This document shows positions 33,770 through 42,531 of a DNA stretch of 64,000 nucleotides, piece by piece. The stretch's first letter is position 1; every line of letters starts with the position of its first letter. Made by a program: the position numbers and the translations under genes. A model generated the notes under the pieces. It was given only the letters and a program-made list of their open reading frames with translations. It did no database searches and was not told the origin of the DNA. The stretch comes from Thioclava arctica (GTDB lineage Bacteria > Pseudomonadota > Alphaproteobacteria > Rhodobacterales > Rhodobacteraceae), in assembly GCF_040892615.1 (NCBI RefSeq), contig NZ_JBFRYC010000013.1, forward strand, positions 27,757 to 91,756, given 5' to 3'.

Positions 33770-34200
33770 TCAGGTTGAAAGAAATGGCAGGGTGATCTTA
33801 CTCACGGGCGATCCAAAATGACCGAGAGGGGTGCGATCCGCGCCGCGAATGACGCGCAGCGCATTAGCCCCAGTATTATGCCGCCGCGTCGGAAAATTAT
33901 AAGACAAGACAAGCGCTTGTGATTCACATGCCAGCCACTGTTGTTCAGCATCCCGGCAATCATGCGATACCCCCTCTCGGCGATGCAGGCATCGCCTGCC
34001 GGGCAATGCATAGCGGCCGAACTCTTCGGCCAACGCGGTGATGTCCTCGGTCAGCCGTACTTCGTCTGGCAGACCACAGGGCACCTTGCGCTGCGTCGAG
34101 CGATACTGACCCAATGTGCGACAAACCATGCGCTCAGATACGCTGAGGGTTTGTCGCACATGATCGATGCACTGCCTGCGGCGGGAAGGGCTTAGAAGTT
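33770..34200 (-). pseudogene. IS3-family transposase OrfB, frameshifted and truncated
   Basis: The N-terminus is recognisable (SPSRRRQCIDHVRQTLSVSE; RTLGQYRSTQRKVP). Near 34,010 the frame shifts: the continuation RMIAGMLNNSGWHVNHKR lies in another frame. The DDE catalytic domain that should follow is absent. No function can be expected. Confidence 0.7.
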
Positions 34201-34470
34201 TCCCCGTGCAGCCTCGGCTAGGATCATCTTGTCCAGCGTCAGATCCGACACGGCACGTCTGAGCCGGGTATTCTCGGCTTCCAGCTCCTTCAAGCGCTTA
34301 AGTTGATCGCGGCTCATGCCGCCATACTCCTTGCGCCACCGATAGTAGGTCTGAACCGTCACGCTGATCTGCCGCACGGCTTCCGCCGTTGACCGTCCTT
34401 GCCCTTGTAGCACTTCAACTTGTCGCAGCTTTAGCACAATGTCCTCGGGCTTCTCTCGCTTGCCAGTCAT
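34192..34470 (-). CDS. IS3-family transposase OrfA
   Basis: A 92-residue helix-turn-helix protein: KPEDIVLKLRQVEVLQGQGR, then VQTYYRWRKEYGGMS and a leucine-zipper-like tail ending LTLDKMILAEAARGNF. Intact by length, but its OrfB partner is broken, so the element should be dead in isolation. Confidence 0.88.
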   Translation of the reverse strand: MTGKREKPEDIVLKLRQVEVLQGQGRSTAEAVRQISVTVQTYYRWRKEYGGMSRDQLKRLKELEAENTRLRRAVSDLTLDKMILAEAARGNF

Positions 34471-34625
34471 CTCGTCGTCCTCCTGAAAACGGGATAATTC
34501 TATCCCAAAAGGTGGACCACTTCAGTGGGGGCATTCCAGTCGCATGAAACGTGATCTGGCAAAGGCTGGAGACATCCACTGATCCAAAGCGAATAGATTT
34601 GGCCCTAATGGGCCAAGGCGGCCAG

Positions 34626-35148
34626 TCAACCGCCAGCTATTTGGTGAGCGCGGCTGACTGGCGGCCACCGCCGTTTGCGTCCGTCACGACCAACCCTAAA
34701 TTGGCCTAATTTTGCGCCGCCGCATGGATGACCTTTACGCCGCAGTTGACACGCGGCGATCTCCGCCCCGTCGAGGGCGAAGAAGCGTTTAATGATGACG
34801 ATGCGGAGTGGGATTTCGGCGATCCGGCGGTCGGGATATCGTGACATGATCCGCTCACCGAAAAGCTTGAGGTGGGTCATTTGAGCTTCGACCCGACTTC
34901 GGACATGGTAGCCAGCCCATTTCTTCCACAATGCCCTTCCGAGGCGTCGCGTTGCACACAGGATCTCGTTTCGAGCAATTGCCGCAGGGCAGTCCTCTTT
35001 TCAGGCGCGCCCGCTGCGGCGGATTGGTATGACGGCATCGGCTCCATGCGCGATAATCGCGGCGTGACACCGTCGCGTGTCATAGACACCAATCCACACG
35101 CCGTCGTAGTCGTGCGGCGGCTCTATTTCATCGCGCTTAACGGCTAGT
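34626..35148 (-). pseudogene. IS5-family transposase, C-terminal fragment with an in-frame TGA
   Basis: The frame reads GVYDTRRCHAAIIAHGADAVIP, then an internal TGA where relatives have Trp (RxxAWK), and resumes as AIARNEI and LWKKWAGYHVRSRVEAQM, LKLFGERIMSRYPDRR. The N-terminal half, including the first catalytic Asp, is missing. It abuts the truncated copper ATPase, so this insertion probably cut that gene. Confidence 0.75.
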
Positions 35149-35163
35149 TAAGTATATAGACCC

Positions 35164-35748
35164 CTAAATATAGGCCGCCGCCACGCCAAGAGAGATCAGC
35201 GTCCACATGTTCGACGACCGTTTGAAGAACGGCAAGGCGGCCCAAAGGACGACGGGCGTCGCCAGCGCAAACTCAAGGTATCCTGCGGTCTTATGCCCGA
35301 TCCAGTCGCGCACGGGCAAACCCACCATCGGCCCCATCGTCAGCACGATCAGTGGGACAGCCGCCGCCACGGAGATCCACATCCGGTGCGTGAAGTCGAT
35401 CAACTCGTGGTTCGGTCCGTCCGTCGGCTTCATCGGTTCAAGCGCCATGCCGCAAAGCGGGCAGGCGCCCGCCTCATCGCGGATGATCTCGGGGGGCATC
35501 GGGCAGGTATACTGGACATCGACCGAAGCGGCCTTGTCGGGTCGTTCAGAGTGACCGGAGGCATATGATGACGGATCGGTCTTGAACTTCGTCTCGCATT
35601 TCTCGGAGCAGAAATGGAAGGTCTCGCCCTAAAACTCCGCGTGTCGTCCGTCGGGCTTAACCGCGAGCTTCATTCCGCAGACCGAGTCCTTTGCCGTCTC
35701 GGCTCCTGCTGGGATGTCGGACGCCGCGCGATGATGATCGTGGTCCAT
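35164..35748 (-). pseudogene. Copper-translocating P-type ATPase (CopA-like), truncated, with internal TAG
   Basis: The N-terminus reads MDHDHHRAASDIP, then a YHS metal-binding domain (KDSVCGMKLAV; after the stop GETFHFCSEKCETKF), a heavy-metal-binding YTCPMPPE...CPLCGMALEP motif, and the first two or three membrane helices ending LGVAAAYI. Codon 40 (35,629-35,631) is TAG, where a sense codon, plausibly GAG, is expected. The remaining three quarters, with the CPC channel and DKTG phosphorylation site, are missing at the IS5 junction. Non-functional as a pump. Confidence 0.8.
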
Positions 35749-35861
35749 GGGGTGCCAGCCTTTCTGGTTCTGTCGCAGTTTTACGCCTCCAGTCCATCGG
35801 CCCTGCCGGAACCTTCGCGCCGACAGGTCGGCGGCAATCCCCACAGGACCGCAGGGCACGG

Positions 35862-36365
35862 TCACGCGGCCGAAGCCTGTGTCGTCAGGCCCAGCACCAG
35901 CCAGTCTTGCATGCCGCCGCGGTAGTAGTAGATTTTTTCCGGCGGAAAGCCGTTGTCGACCATTGTGTGCATCGCGATCGAACTCTGAGGGCAGGCCGGG
36001 CCATTGCAAAACGCCACGACTTTCTTGGCGGCGTCGCAATTCCAACCTGAGGATGATCGCACACATCCCAGCACGTCCAGACGGTCGGCAACTTCTCCAA
36101 ATGGAATTGACATGCTTCCCGGAATCGTTCCCTTCAGCCGCCAATCGGGATCGCGCATGTCTACCACGACATGGTCGTCATCTCCCAGGCAGTCCAGAAC
36201 CTCAAGCTCCCCGACAGGTGTAACGCCGTCTATCGGAACCATCGGTTGCAGATACCCAGCAATGAGTTGCATGTCGTTCCGGTGGCGTTCGATTCCAACC
36301 GGTCCGCCAGTCAATTTGACCACCCGTTTCGTCTCGTCTGCCGTGATTTCGAGCAGTTCAACCAT
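35862..36365 (-). CDS. Rhodanese-domain protein
   Basis: A 167-residue protein with a rhodanese fold in the second half: VVVDMRDPDWRLKGTIPGSMSIP, then the active loop FCNGPACPQS, Cys being the probable sulfane-sulfur carrier, and YYYRGGMQDW. An N-terminal extension of about 50 residues has no known domain. It may act in sulfur transfer or redox stress; the neighbouring copper ATPase and lipoamide dehydrogenase remnants suggest a metal/redox context. Confidence 0.82.
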   Translation of the reverse strand: MVELLEITADETKRVVKLTGGPVGIERHRNDMQLIAGYLQPMVPIDGVTPVGELEVLDCLGDDDHVVVDMRDPDWRLKGTIPGSMSIPFGEVADRLDVLGCVRSSSGWNCDAAKKVVAFCNGPACPQSSIAMHTMVDNGFPPEKIYYYRGGMQDWLVLGLTTQASAA

Positions 36366-36393
36366 AATCGATCTCCGGTCCGGTTCTGTTTCA

Positions 36394-36543
36394 TTAAGCG
36401 GCTCGCGCCATCAGCACCTTGAGAGTCTCGCGCTGCATCAGGCTCTGGGTGTTGTTCAGGACCGACAGTTCAAACTACCCGACCCCGAATGCGGCGAACC
36501 CCAAGACTGCAATCGCAGTAAGGATGACGGCGCGCAGTCTCAT
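36394..36543 (-). pseudogene. Possible 49-codon membrane peptide interrupted by TAG
   Basis: One frame reads MRLRAVILTAIAVLGFAAFG then G-V-G, TAG (36,475-36,477), and continues without another stop as FELSVLNNTQSLMQRETLKV to a TAA at 36,394. The start has a modest ribosome site (GAGGCGAT). It looks like a signal or membrane helix plus short tail. It could be a small gene with a nonsense mutation, or chance. Confidence 0.35.
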
Positions 36544-36677
36544 CTCAGATCGCCTCGACGGCCGTCGCGGACCTCGCCCGCGACGGCCGTCAGTTCAGCG
36601 TTTTCGATAGCCTGAATCGACGCCACTGGGTCGATGGCGCTAAAGGATCTTCGGGGAAGACAAAGACATCGGCAACC

Positions 36678-36968
36678 TCAACCCTTAAACCGCGACATGG
36701 CGCTGTTAAAGGAGCTGGAGAGGCTGTCCCACGCCTTGTCGAAGCCCGACTTCATGTCGTCCCAGGCGGTGTCGCTGGCTTCGCGCAGGTCCTTCAGCTT
36801 GGCCTCGGCTGCGTCGCGCTGCGTCCGCATTTCTTTGAGCTGTTTTTGATAGCTGATCTTGGCGTCGGCCCCAGCCTCGTCGAGCTTGGCCTTCATCTTG
36901 TCGATCTCGGCGTTCCACTGGTCGATGCGCGCCTTGGCCTTCTCGATGTACTGTTCGCGTTCGGACAT
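36678..36968 (-). CDS. Small coiled-coil protein
   Basis: A 96-residue, highly charged protein with heptad-like Ala/Leu spacing throughout (REQYIEKAKARIDQWNAEID; LKEMRTQRDAAEAKLKDLRE) and a Ser/Phe-rich end. Similar short coiled-coil proteins occur in bacterial stress clusters (sll1863-like). AGGAGATC lies before the ATG. The dyad at 37,042 lies 74 bases upstream and is shared with the divergent cupin gene. Confidence 0.8.
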   Translation of the reverse strand: MSEREQYIEKAKARIDQWNAEIDKMKAKLDEAGADAKISYQKQLKEMRTQRDAAEAKLKDLREASDTAWDDMKSGFDKAWDSLSSSFNSAMSRFKG

Positions 36969-37041
36969 TCTTGATCTCCTTCTGATTTTGACCGGAACAA
37001 CCTGGAAAGTTGAAGCGTAGCTCACGGTTGCGCTTGCCCGA

Positions 37042-37055
37042 CTGACTTGGGTTAG
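37042..37055 (+). promoter_or_regulatory. Crp/Fnr-type dyad between coiled-coil and cupin genes
   Basis: CTGAC-TTGG-GTTAG, a variant of the CTGAY-N4-RTYAG motif repeated in this cluster. It lies 71 bases before the cupin start and 74 before the divergent coiled-coil gene. Confidence 0.45.
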
Positions 37056-37112
37056 TGACGGCTCACATCTCTGACGTCCATCCTGTGGCTTTGAGTGATG
37101 GAGAACGAATAG

Positions 37113-37490
37113 ATGCCCGAGACGCAAGAAATGATGCTGCCTGTCGTCGACCTCGCCCGCGAAAACGACGAATTCCGCAAGGTCCTGTGGACCGGCGACA
37201 AGACGCAGCTGGTGCTGATGGCCATCCCCGAGGGCGGCGAGATCGGCGGCGAGGTGCACCAAGGGCACGACCAGCTGCTCTACTTCGTCGCGGGCAAAGG
37301 TGTGGCCAGGATAGGTGATGTGGAAACGGACATCGCCGATGGCGATGTCGGCATCGTGCCCTCGGGCGTATTCCACAACTTCCGCAACACCGGGTCGGGG
37401 ATGCTGAAACTGTTCACCACCTACAGCCCGCCTGAGCATGAGCCGGGCACCAAGCACGCCACCAAGGCTGAGGCTGATGCAAACGAATGA
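37113..37490 (+). CDS. Cupin-domain protein
   Basis: A 125-residue single-domain cupin. Motif 1 reads GGEIGGEVHQGHDQLLYFVAGKG with metal-ligand positions (His, His, and an acidic or polar residue); motif 2 is IVPSGVFHNFRNTG. GGAGAAC precedes the ATG. The lipoamide dehydrogenase-like pseudogene begins four bases after its stop, so they form an operon. Substrate unknown; such cupins often bind small acids or sense metals. Confidence 0.82.
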   Translation: MPETQEMMLPVVDLARENDEFRKVLWTGDKTQLVLMAIPEGGEIGGEVHQGHDQLLYFVAGKGVARIGDVETDIADGDVGIVPSGVFHNFRNTGSGMLKLFTTYSPPEHEPGTKHATKAEADANE

Positions 37491-37494
37491 GCCC

Positions 37495-38865
37495 ATGAAG
37501 GTCGACACCGTCATCGTGGGCGCGGGTAGCGCCGGGGCTGTCCGCCCTGCGTGAGATGCGCTGCTATACCGACGATTTTCTTGTGGTCAACGACGGCAAT
37601 TGGTGCACCACCCTGCGCCGCCGTGGGCTGCATGCCGTCGAAGGCGCTGATCGAGGCGGCGAACGCGTTTCACCGGCGCCTGACCTTCGGGGAATTCGCT
37701 ATTCAGGGCGCCGAGGGGTTGCGCGTCGACATCCCGGCCGTGCTCGCCCGAGTGCGCAGGATGCGTGACGGGTTCGTCAAGGGGCCGGAGAGCGTGCCAG
37801 ACAAGCTGGGCGACCGCGCCGTGTCGGGCCGCGCGCGGCTTCTGGGGCCCGGCTGGTTGGAGGTGAATGGCGACGAGATCGAGGTGCGCGCGATCATCCT
37901 TGCGCCGGGCAGCCGCCCGGTGGTGCCCGGACCCTGGCGGAACTTCGGAGACCGGATCCTGACCACGGACAGCCTGTTTGAGCAGGACGATCTGCCCCGC
38001 CGCATCGCGGTGGTCGGCATGGGCGCCATCGGGGTCGAGATGGCCCAGGCCCTGGCCCGGCTGGGGCTGGATGTGGCCGGGTTCGACGCGGCCGAAACGC
38101 TGGCTGGCATTGACGACCGTCAGGTTCTGGAAGCTTTCCGTCCCTTGATCGAGGCCGAGATAGGCTTGCATACGGGCGCGTCCGCTGAACTCGAGGACGC
38201 GGGCGGCACGATCCGCGTGAGCGGCGCGGGCGTCGTCTTCGAGGCTGATGCCGTGCTGGTCACAATAGGGCGTCGCCCCAACATCGACGGGCTGGGGCTG
38301 GACACGTTGGGCGTTGCGCTTGACGACAAGGGGATGCCCCGGATCGATCCCGCCACGCTGCGTATCGGCGATATTCAGGTGTTTCTTGCCGGCGATGCGA
38401 ACGGCTATCGCCCGCTGCTGCACGAGGCCGCCGACGAGGGGCATATCGCCGGGCGCATGGCTGCACCGGATTCTTCGGATCATGGATTGTGCCGACGTAC
38501 GGCCCTGTCGATCGTGTTTTCATCGCCGCAGGTGGCGCGGGTTGGGCCACCTCTGTCGGATCTGGATGAAGGCACCACCGCCACGGGAGAGGCGGATTTC
38601 TCGGATCAGGCGCGCCCGCATGGCCCAGACCGCCGCAGGCTTGCTACGCGTTCACGCCGAGCGCGAGACCGGGCGGCTCCTGGCCGCCGAGATGTGTGTG
38701 CCAGCCGCCGGACACTTGGCGGACCTGCTGGCCATGCCGTTCTACCATCCGGTGCTGGAGGAGGGTCTACGCCGTGCACTGCGCGACCTTGCGAAGGGTG
38801 TGGCGGCCGTCGGTGGCTCGGACCTGTCGGACTACAATCCGATGGGTCATGATGCCCTGGACTGA
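37495..38865 (+). pseudogene. Dihydrolipoyl dehydrogenase-like flavoprotein with three +1 shifts
   Basis: Pyridine nucleotide-disulfide oxidoreductase. The FAD-binding start MKVDTVIVGAGSAG is followed by a shift (G-run at 37,534-37,537); the next piece LREMRCYTDDFLVVNDGN is followed by a second (C-run 37,611-37,613). The redox disulfide CAAVGC, NAD motif GMGAIGVEMAQALARLG and FLAGDANG are then intact up to a third shift in the C-run at 38,615-38,617, after which the dimerisation domain continues to YNPMGHDALD. All three lesions are single-base additions in G/C runs. Corrected, it would be about 456 residues, near family length. Confidence 0.85.
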
Positions 38866-38966
38866 CGCCGACCCTGTCGTGCCGGCATTATTGGCTTCTG
38901 CGAGAATGGATGCTGTATCCACCGATGGACACAATCTCCTAGGCACACCGTCGGCCGGGCGGTCTG

Positions 38967-39122
38967 ACTGAACGCTTACCCTGAATTCGGCCATAGCTCG
39001 CGCCTGTATGCTGGACGTGTGATGAATGCTAGTGTTAAAGCTATGATCATCCACCAACGCCTGAGCGAACCGATGAAGACACGTTTTCTGCTTCGCTGCG
39101 GTTCTTTTCTGATAGTTATCAG
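38967..39122 (+). repeat. Long direct repeat, copy 2
   Basis: About 156 bases matching 33,359-33,512 in the same orientation. Its last 50 bases encode the first residues of the MscS-type protein (KTRFLLRCGSF), where copy 1 would encode KPPFLLRCGAF. Whether the repeat is native mscS leader sequence or the end of a mobile element cannot be decided here. Confidence 0.85.
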
Positions 39123-40509
39123 TCATCTAGCAATCCTGTCTGCGCTTGCACTCGTGTTTGCAGGCGGGCCTGGCCAGACGCAGACCTCGCCGAACAGTCT
39201 GGATTCAGGCGCCAGTGATCCGCAAAGAGAGGTCTCTGTCGCGCCCGATGTGCGCGACTCTGAGATCGCAGATCGTCTAAGTCGCATTCTGATCGCCAGC
39301 GAATGGTTTAGTCCCGTGACCGTCTCGGTGCGCGAGGGCATCGTCTTTCTAGACGGTCAGACCGAAACCGAAGAGCGGAAGGATTGGGCACGCCAGTTGG
39401 CCCTTAGAACTGAGGGTGTTGTCGCGGTCGTCAACCGTATTGAAGTAAAGCCACAGATCAGCTGGGACCTGACTCCAACTTGGCGCGAGATCGAGAGGCT
39501 AGCCAATCGAGTTCAATGGTTTGCACCGCTTTCAGTCGTTTCATTGATTATACTTTTGTTCGCGTGGATCTTGTCGCGCGGCGTGGCTGCTCTCGCGCGT
39601 CATTCGCTACGCCGACGTATTGAGTCACCGCTGCTCCTTCAACTCGTGGCGCGTTCACTGTCGATACCCGTGATCTTGATCGGCATTTACCTTGTGCTTC
39701 AGGTTGCAGGCCTCACGCGGCTCGCTTTAACGGTCTTGGGCGGCACTGGGCTCATCGGTATCGTATTGGGCCTCGCCTTTCGAGAGATTGCTGAAAACTC
39801 ACTCGCCAGCATCCTTCTCAGCATCCGAAACCCTTTTCGGGCAGGCGACTGGATACAGGTCGGCGAGCATCAGGGCATCGTGCAGAACCTCAATATGCGC
39901 ACCACCGTCCTGCTTACGCTGGACGGAAACCATGTGCAGATTCCGAACGCGCTCGTTTTCAAGAGTATCATAAAGAACTTCTCCACCAATCCAAACCGCC
40001 GGTCGGAGTTCACAGTCGGCATTGGATACGAGGATTCTGTCTTGGAGGCACAGAATGTCATTATGCATGCGCTCCGCGCGCACCCTGCCGTGCTCGACGA
40101 CCCCGAGCCGGGCGCTTTGGTCGATGATCTCGGTTCTTCGACGGTCAGCATTCGTGTGCAGTTCTGGTTCGACGGAAGATCGTATTCGATATTCAAGGTC
40201 CGATCGGCACTTATGCGCCAGGTTAAGCGGGCGCTTCAGAACGCTGGCATCTCGATGCCCGACGAGGCTCGCGAGATCATCTTCCCGGACGGTGTGCCCG
40301 TCCGACAAGTCTCGACCGGAGACGGCGACGCAGAGGTTAAGCCGCAACATCCCGCCCCCGGAAGCGGGGACGGCGCGGTGGCAACACCCGGTGAGGGTGA
40401 TCTCCTTTCCGAAAGGGAGGAACTGGAGCGTCAGGCCGACGCCGCCGACCTGACCGACGCCGGTGAAAACCTGCTCCCCGCCGAGAAGAGGGATGCAACG
40501 CGAAGCTAA
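39073..40509 (+). CDS. BON-MscS mechanosensitive channel
   Basis: A 478-residue membrane protein. A signal or first helix (residues 8-31) precedes a BON domain in the periplasm (about 55-125; ILIASEWFSPVTVSVREGIV, FLDGQTETEE). Two or three transmembrane helices and the MscS beta domain follow (GLIGIVLGLAFREIAENSLA pore-helix region; NPFRAGDWIQVGEHQGIVQ). A 70-residue acidic, probably disordered tail ends it. Family MscS proteins release solutes on hypo-osmotic shock. The start at 39073 lies within a duplicated sequence. Confidence 0.88.
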   Translation: MKTRFLLRCGSFLIVISHLAILSALALVFAGGPGQTQTSPNSLDSGASDPQREVSVAPDVRDSEIADRLSRILIASEWFSPVTVSVREGIVFLDGQTETEERKDWARQLALRTEGVVAVVNRIEVKPQISWDLTPTWREIERLANRVQWFAPLSVVSLIILLFAWILSRGVAALARHSLRRRIESPLLLQLVARSLSIPVILIGIYLVLQVAGLTRLALTVLGGTGLIGIVLGLAFREIAENSLASILLSIRNPFRAGDWIQVGEHQGIVQNLNMRTTVLLTLDGNHVQIPNALVFKSIIKNFSTNPNRRSEFTVGIGYEDSVLEAQNVIMHALRAHPAVLDDPEPGALVDDLGSSTVSIRVQFWFDGRSYSIFKVRSALMRQVKRALQNAGISMPDEAREIIFPDGVPVRQVSTGDGDAEVKPQHPAPGSGDGAVATPGEGDLLSEREELERQADAADLTDAGENLLPAEKRDATRS

Positions 40510-40849
40510 GGTCCCCATGCATTGGAAAACACCCCGGACGGCATTGTCATATGTGGAGGTGTATGGACCCCGCCTGATTGCAACGGTCGGGTCTGGTCTG
40601 GTTCGCCGTTCACGACTGCTGACGGATATCCAGCTTCTTTGAGCGGCCCGATAGATCGCCGCCGCAAGCACTGATGGATTTCCGCGCGCTTCTATACGAG
40701 CGTGGCATCGAAGTTAGTCATGGATAGGTGTGGACAAATTTAGTTCCCCCTGAAGGGTTTATAATTATATAAATCAATATTTTATGTGGTGTATGTGAGG
40801 TGGAGGCTGCTCCCCCCAGACGGCATCGCAATATGCCAAGCTTGCAGGA
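40510..40849. other. AT-richer intergenic stretch with insertion sequence debris
   Basis: About 340 bases. It contains a short IS6-like fragment, then an AT-rich stretch near 40,735-40,790 (TTATAATTATATAAATC) unlike its surroundings, then the left flank of the IS110 fragment. No gene supported. Confidence 0.45.
40674..40727 (+). pseudogene. Possible IS6-family transposase scrap
   Basis: MDFRALLYERGIEVSHG then TAG; IS6 transposases carry a similar DxxxLLxERGIxVSHET helix-turn-helix stretch. At 17 codons the match is suggestive only. Confidence 0.3.
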
Positions 40850-41044
40850 TTGAAACACAAGCTGAAGGAGATGGCATCCATGGGAGAAGTTAGCATCATC
40901 GATGTCGATCTGGCAAAGAGCATGTTCCAGTTGCAAGGATCGTCAGCGGACGGGGCCGTCGTGTTCCGCAAGAAGCTGTCGCGGCTTCAGTTCGGGCGGT
41001 TCATGGCGGGGCAGTCTCCGTGCCAGCCCGAGCGCGGCAAGTGA
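40850..41044 (+). pseudogene. IS110-family transposase, N-terminal fragment
   Basis: VSIIDVDLAKSMFQLQGSSA then VVFRKKLSRLQFGRFM matches the opening of an IS110 DEDD transposase (different subgroup from the fragment at 33.5 kb). The frame breaks off at about residue 50 and ends at 41,044. No catalytic function. Confidence 0.65.
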
Positions 41045-41048
41045 AAAG

Positions 41049-41285
41049 TCACGGTCTGCGGACCGAGTTGCCTCCGGCGACGATCCGACGGATCAGTGCT
41101 GCCGCCGCCCGGTGTTTTTCGACATCGGTCTTGGACCCACCAGCGTTCTCATGGGTGGCAGCGGCATCCGTGAGAACCCCCATGATTTCTTTCTCGGGCA
41201 AAATCTGCGCATCATTCAGCGCAAGAAGCAGGGCCTCGCAGATCGTAAGTGCGGCCATTCCTGAATGCGTGTGATCGTTCGTCAT
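41049..41285 (-). CDS. Small conserved hypothetical protein beside the Crp/Fnr gene
   Basis: A 78-residue soluble protein: MTNDHTHSGMAALTICEALL then LNDAQILPEKEIMGVLTDAA, predicted all-helical. AAAGGGC lies upstream of the ATG. The pattern (E)ALLLALNDxxILPE is one I associate with short alphaproteobacterial proteins of unknown role. It is divergent from the crp/fnr gene and shares the dyad at 41,372. Confidence 0.65.
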   Translation of the reverse strand: MTNDHTHSGMAALTICEALLLALNDAQILPEKEIMGVLTDAAATHENAGGSKTDVEKHRAAAALIRRIVAGGNSVRRP

Positions 41286-41371
41286 AGGGTGTTGCCCTTT
41301 CAGACAAGTGCGACGCGGGTGATGCGCCTGATACTTGCGGAGCAGACTCGCAAAGAATCTGTTATGCTGTG

Positions 41372-41385
41372 CTGATCGACATCAG
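41372..41385 (+). promoter_or_regulatory. Perfect dyad CTGAT-N4-ATCAG upstream of the Crp/Fnr gene
   Basis: CTGATCGACATCAG, a perfect inverted repeat with FNR-like geometry. It lies 67 bases before the regulator start and 87 before the divergent small gene, fitting autoregulation. Confidence 0.55.
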
Positions 41386-41438
41386 CCATTGGTGTCATTT
41401 CTTCGGCTAGAACTTCGCCGAGTACCGAAAAGAGGCAA

Positions 41439-42167
41439 ATGATCGAGAATTCTCCACTTGTTCGCAAGCTTGGCGCATTCGTTGCTCTTTCGGACTCTGA
41501 ACTCTCCGTTCTTACGTCCTTGCACAAGCGCCGCCGCACCTTCGTTGCGGGGCGCGATCTTGTCCTTCAAGGGCAATCGGATCAGGCCGCCTATATCCTC
41601 GCCTCTGGCTGGGCCAGTTCCTACAAACTGCTGGAAGACGGGCAACGGCAGATCGTGGATTTCCAGATCCCCGGTGATTTTCTGGGGCTGCGCAGTGTCC
41701 TTTTGAACGTATCGGATCACAGCATCGAGCCCGTGACCGACATCGAGGTAACGGAAATTCATGTCGACGACCTTCTAGGTGCGTTTTCGCAAACACCGCG
41801 GCTGGCCACGGCGGTCCTTTGGGCGGCGTCGCGCGACGAGGCGATGGTAGTCGAGCATCTTGTGAGCATTGGACGCCGCGATGCGGCGGAACGCATGGCG
41901 CACTTCCTGCTGGAACTCGGCGCCCGGCTTGCCTTGGTCGGACTGGGGAGCAAGGACGGCTATGCCTGTCCGCTGACGCAATACCTTTTGGCTGACGCGC
42001 TCGGGCTGAGCGCCGTCCACGTCAACCGGGTGCTGAGGCAGTTGCGCGAAGCGGGAATGGTTACGTTTCGGGACGGGTCCGTCGTGTTCGATGACTATGA
42101 CCAACTTGCCAATTTCGCGCAGTTCGAACCGTCTTACATGGATCAGAGAGGGCCGCTTCTGCAATAA
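41439..42167 (+). CDS. Crp/Fnr-family transcriptional regulator
   Basis: A 242-residue regulator with an N-terminal cyclic-nucleotide-binding-like domain (FVAGRDLVLQGQSDQAAYIL; GDFLGLRSVLL), a long dimerisation helix and a C-terminal winged helix (LTQYLLADALGLSAVHVNRV). FNR's four N-terminal [4Fe-4S] cysteines are absent, so oxygen sensing by a cluster is unlikely. The recognition helix reads SAVHVNR, with His/Asn in place of the Glu/Ser of FNR. It is the only DNA-binding regulator in the 36-63 kb cluster and is the best candidate to bind the repeated dyads. Confidence 0.92.
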   Translation: MIENSPLVRKLGAFVALSDSELSVLTSLHKRRRTFVAGRDLVLQGQSDQAAYILASGWASSYKLLEDGQRQIVDFQIPGDFLGLRSVLLNVSDHSIEPVTDIEVTEIHVDDLLGAFSQTPRLATAVLWAASRDEAMVVEHLVSIGRRDAAERMAHFLLELGARLALVGLGSKDGYACPLTQYLLADALGLSAVHVNRVLRQLREAGMVTFRDGSVVFDDYDQLANFAQFEPSYMDQRGPLLQ

Positions 42168-42531
42168 CGCCTTAGCGCATTTGGGTCCCGTTCAGAATTG
42201 GCCGAGCAGCATCAGGACAACCACGATGATCAGAACTGTGCCCAGCACGCCGAAGGCATGATCCGAATGGGCTCATCATCGACATGATCCGGGTCGGGCA
42301 TGCCAGAAACCTTCTCCGAGCCCTGAGCTCGCTGTTGGAGATTTGGACCCGGTCCGAGCATCACCATCCCGGTCCGCGGCGCCATGTCAGCCACACGAAC
42401 AGGTCTGACAAAAGCATGCACTCGATGACATGTTCAGACGATCAGAAAATACTTGCAAACCAAGCGGTATCCACAAAAGAAGCTTAGCTGGTAGACCCAT
42501 CCCCTCCCGTGTAAGGCCTGTCCATTCGTAT
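42168..42531. other. Gap after the Crp/Fnr gene, with a possible DUF3309 scrap
   Basis: About 360 bases. On the minus strand 42,193-42,258 reads AFGVLGTVLIIVVVLMLLGQ and then Phe-stop, like the C-terminal helix of a DUF3309 membrane peptide, but no proper start is available (only a GTG inside). The rest shows nothing I can support. Confidence 0.4.

Larger units (their letters stand above)
33517..34535 (-). mobile_element. Degenerate IS3-family element with mosaic contents
   Basis: Bounded by imperfect inverted ends: TGGAGCGCCCCCATTGG at 33,517 reading inward, and TGGAATGCCCCCACTGAAG at 34,535 on the other strand, both continuing into GTGGTCCA. It contains an intact orfA, a shifted orfB and, oddly, a fragment of an IS110 transposase next to the left end. 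Boundaries are estimated from these ends only. Confidence 0.55.

Noticed and set aside
29302..36000. A prophage
   Set aside because: Besides integrase, AlpA and a second recombinase there are no capsid, terminase, portal, tail or lysis genes, so a genomic island fits better.
37042..37055. Reading the cluster dyads as ordinary FnrL boxes
   Set aside because: The outer position is C/G rather than T/A in most copies, unlike the near-consensus FNR box before cydA, so I treat them as a separate motif.
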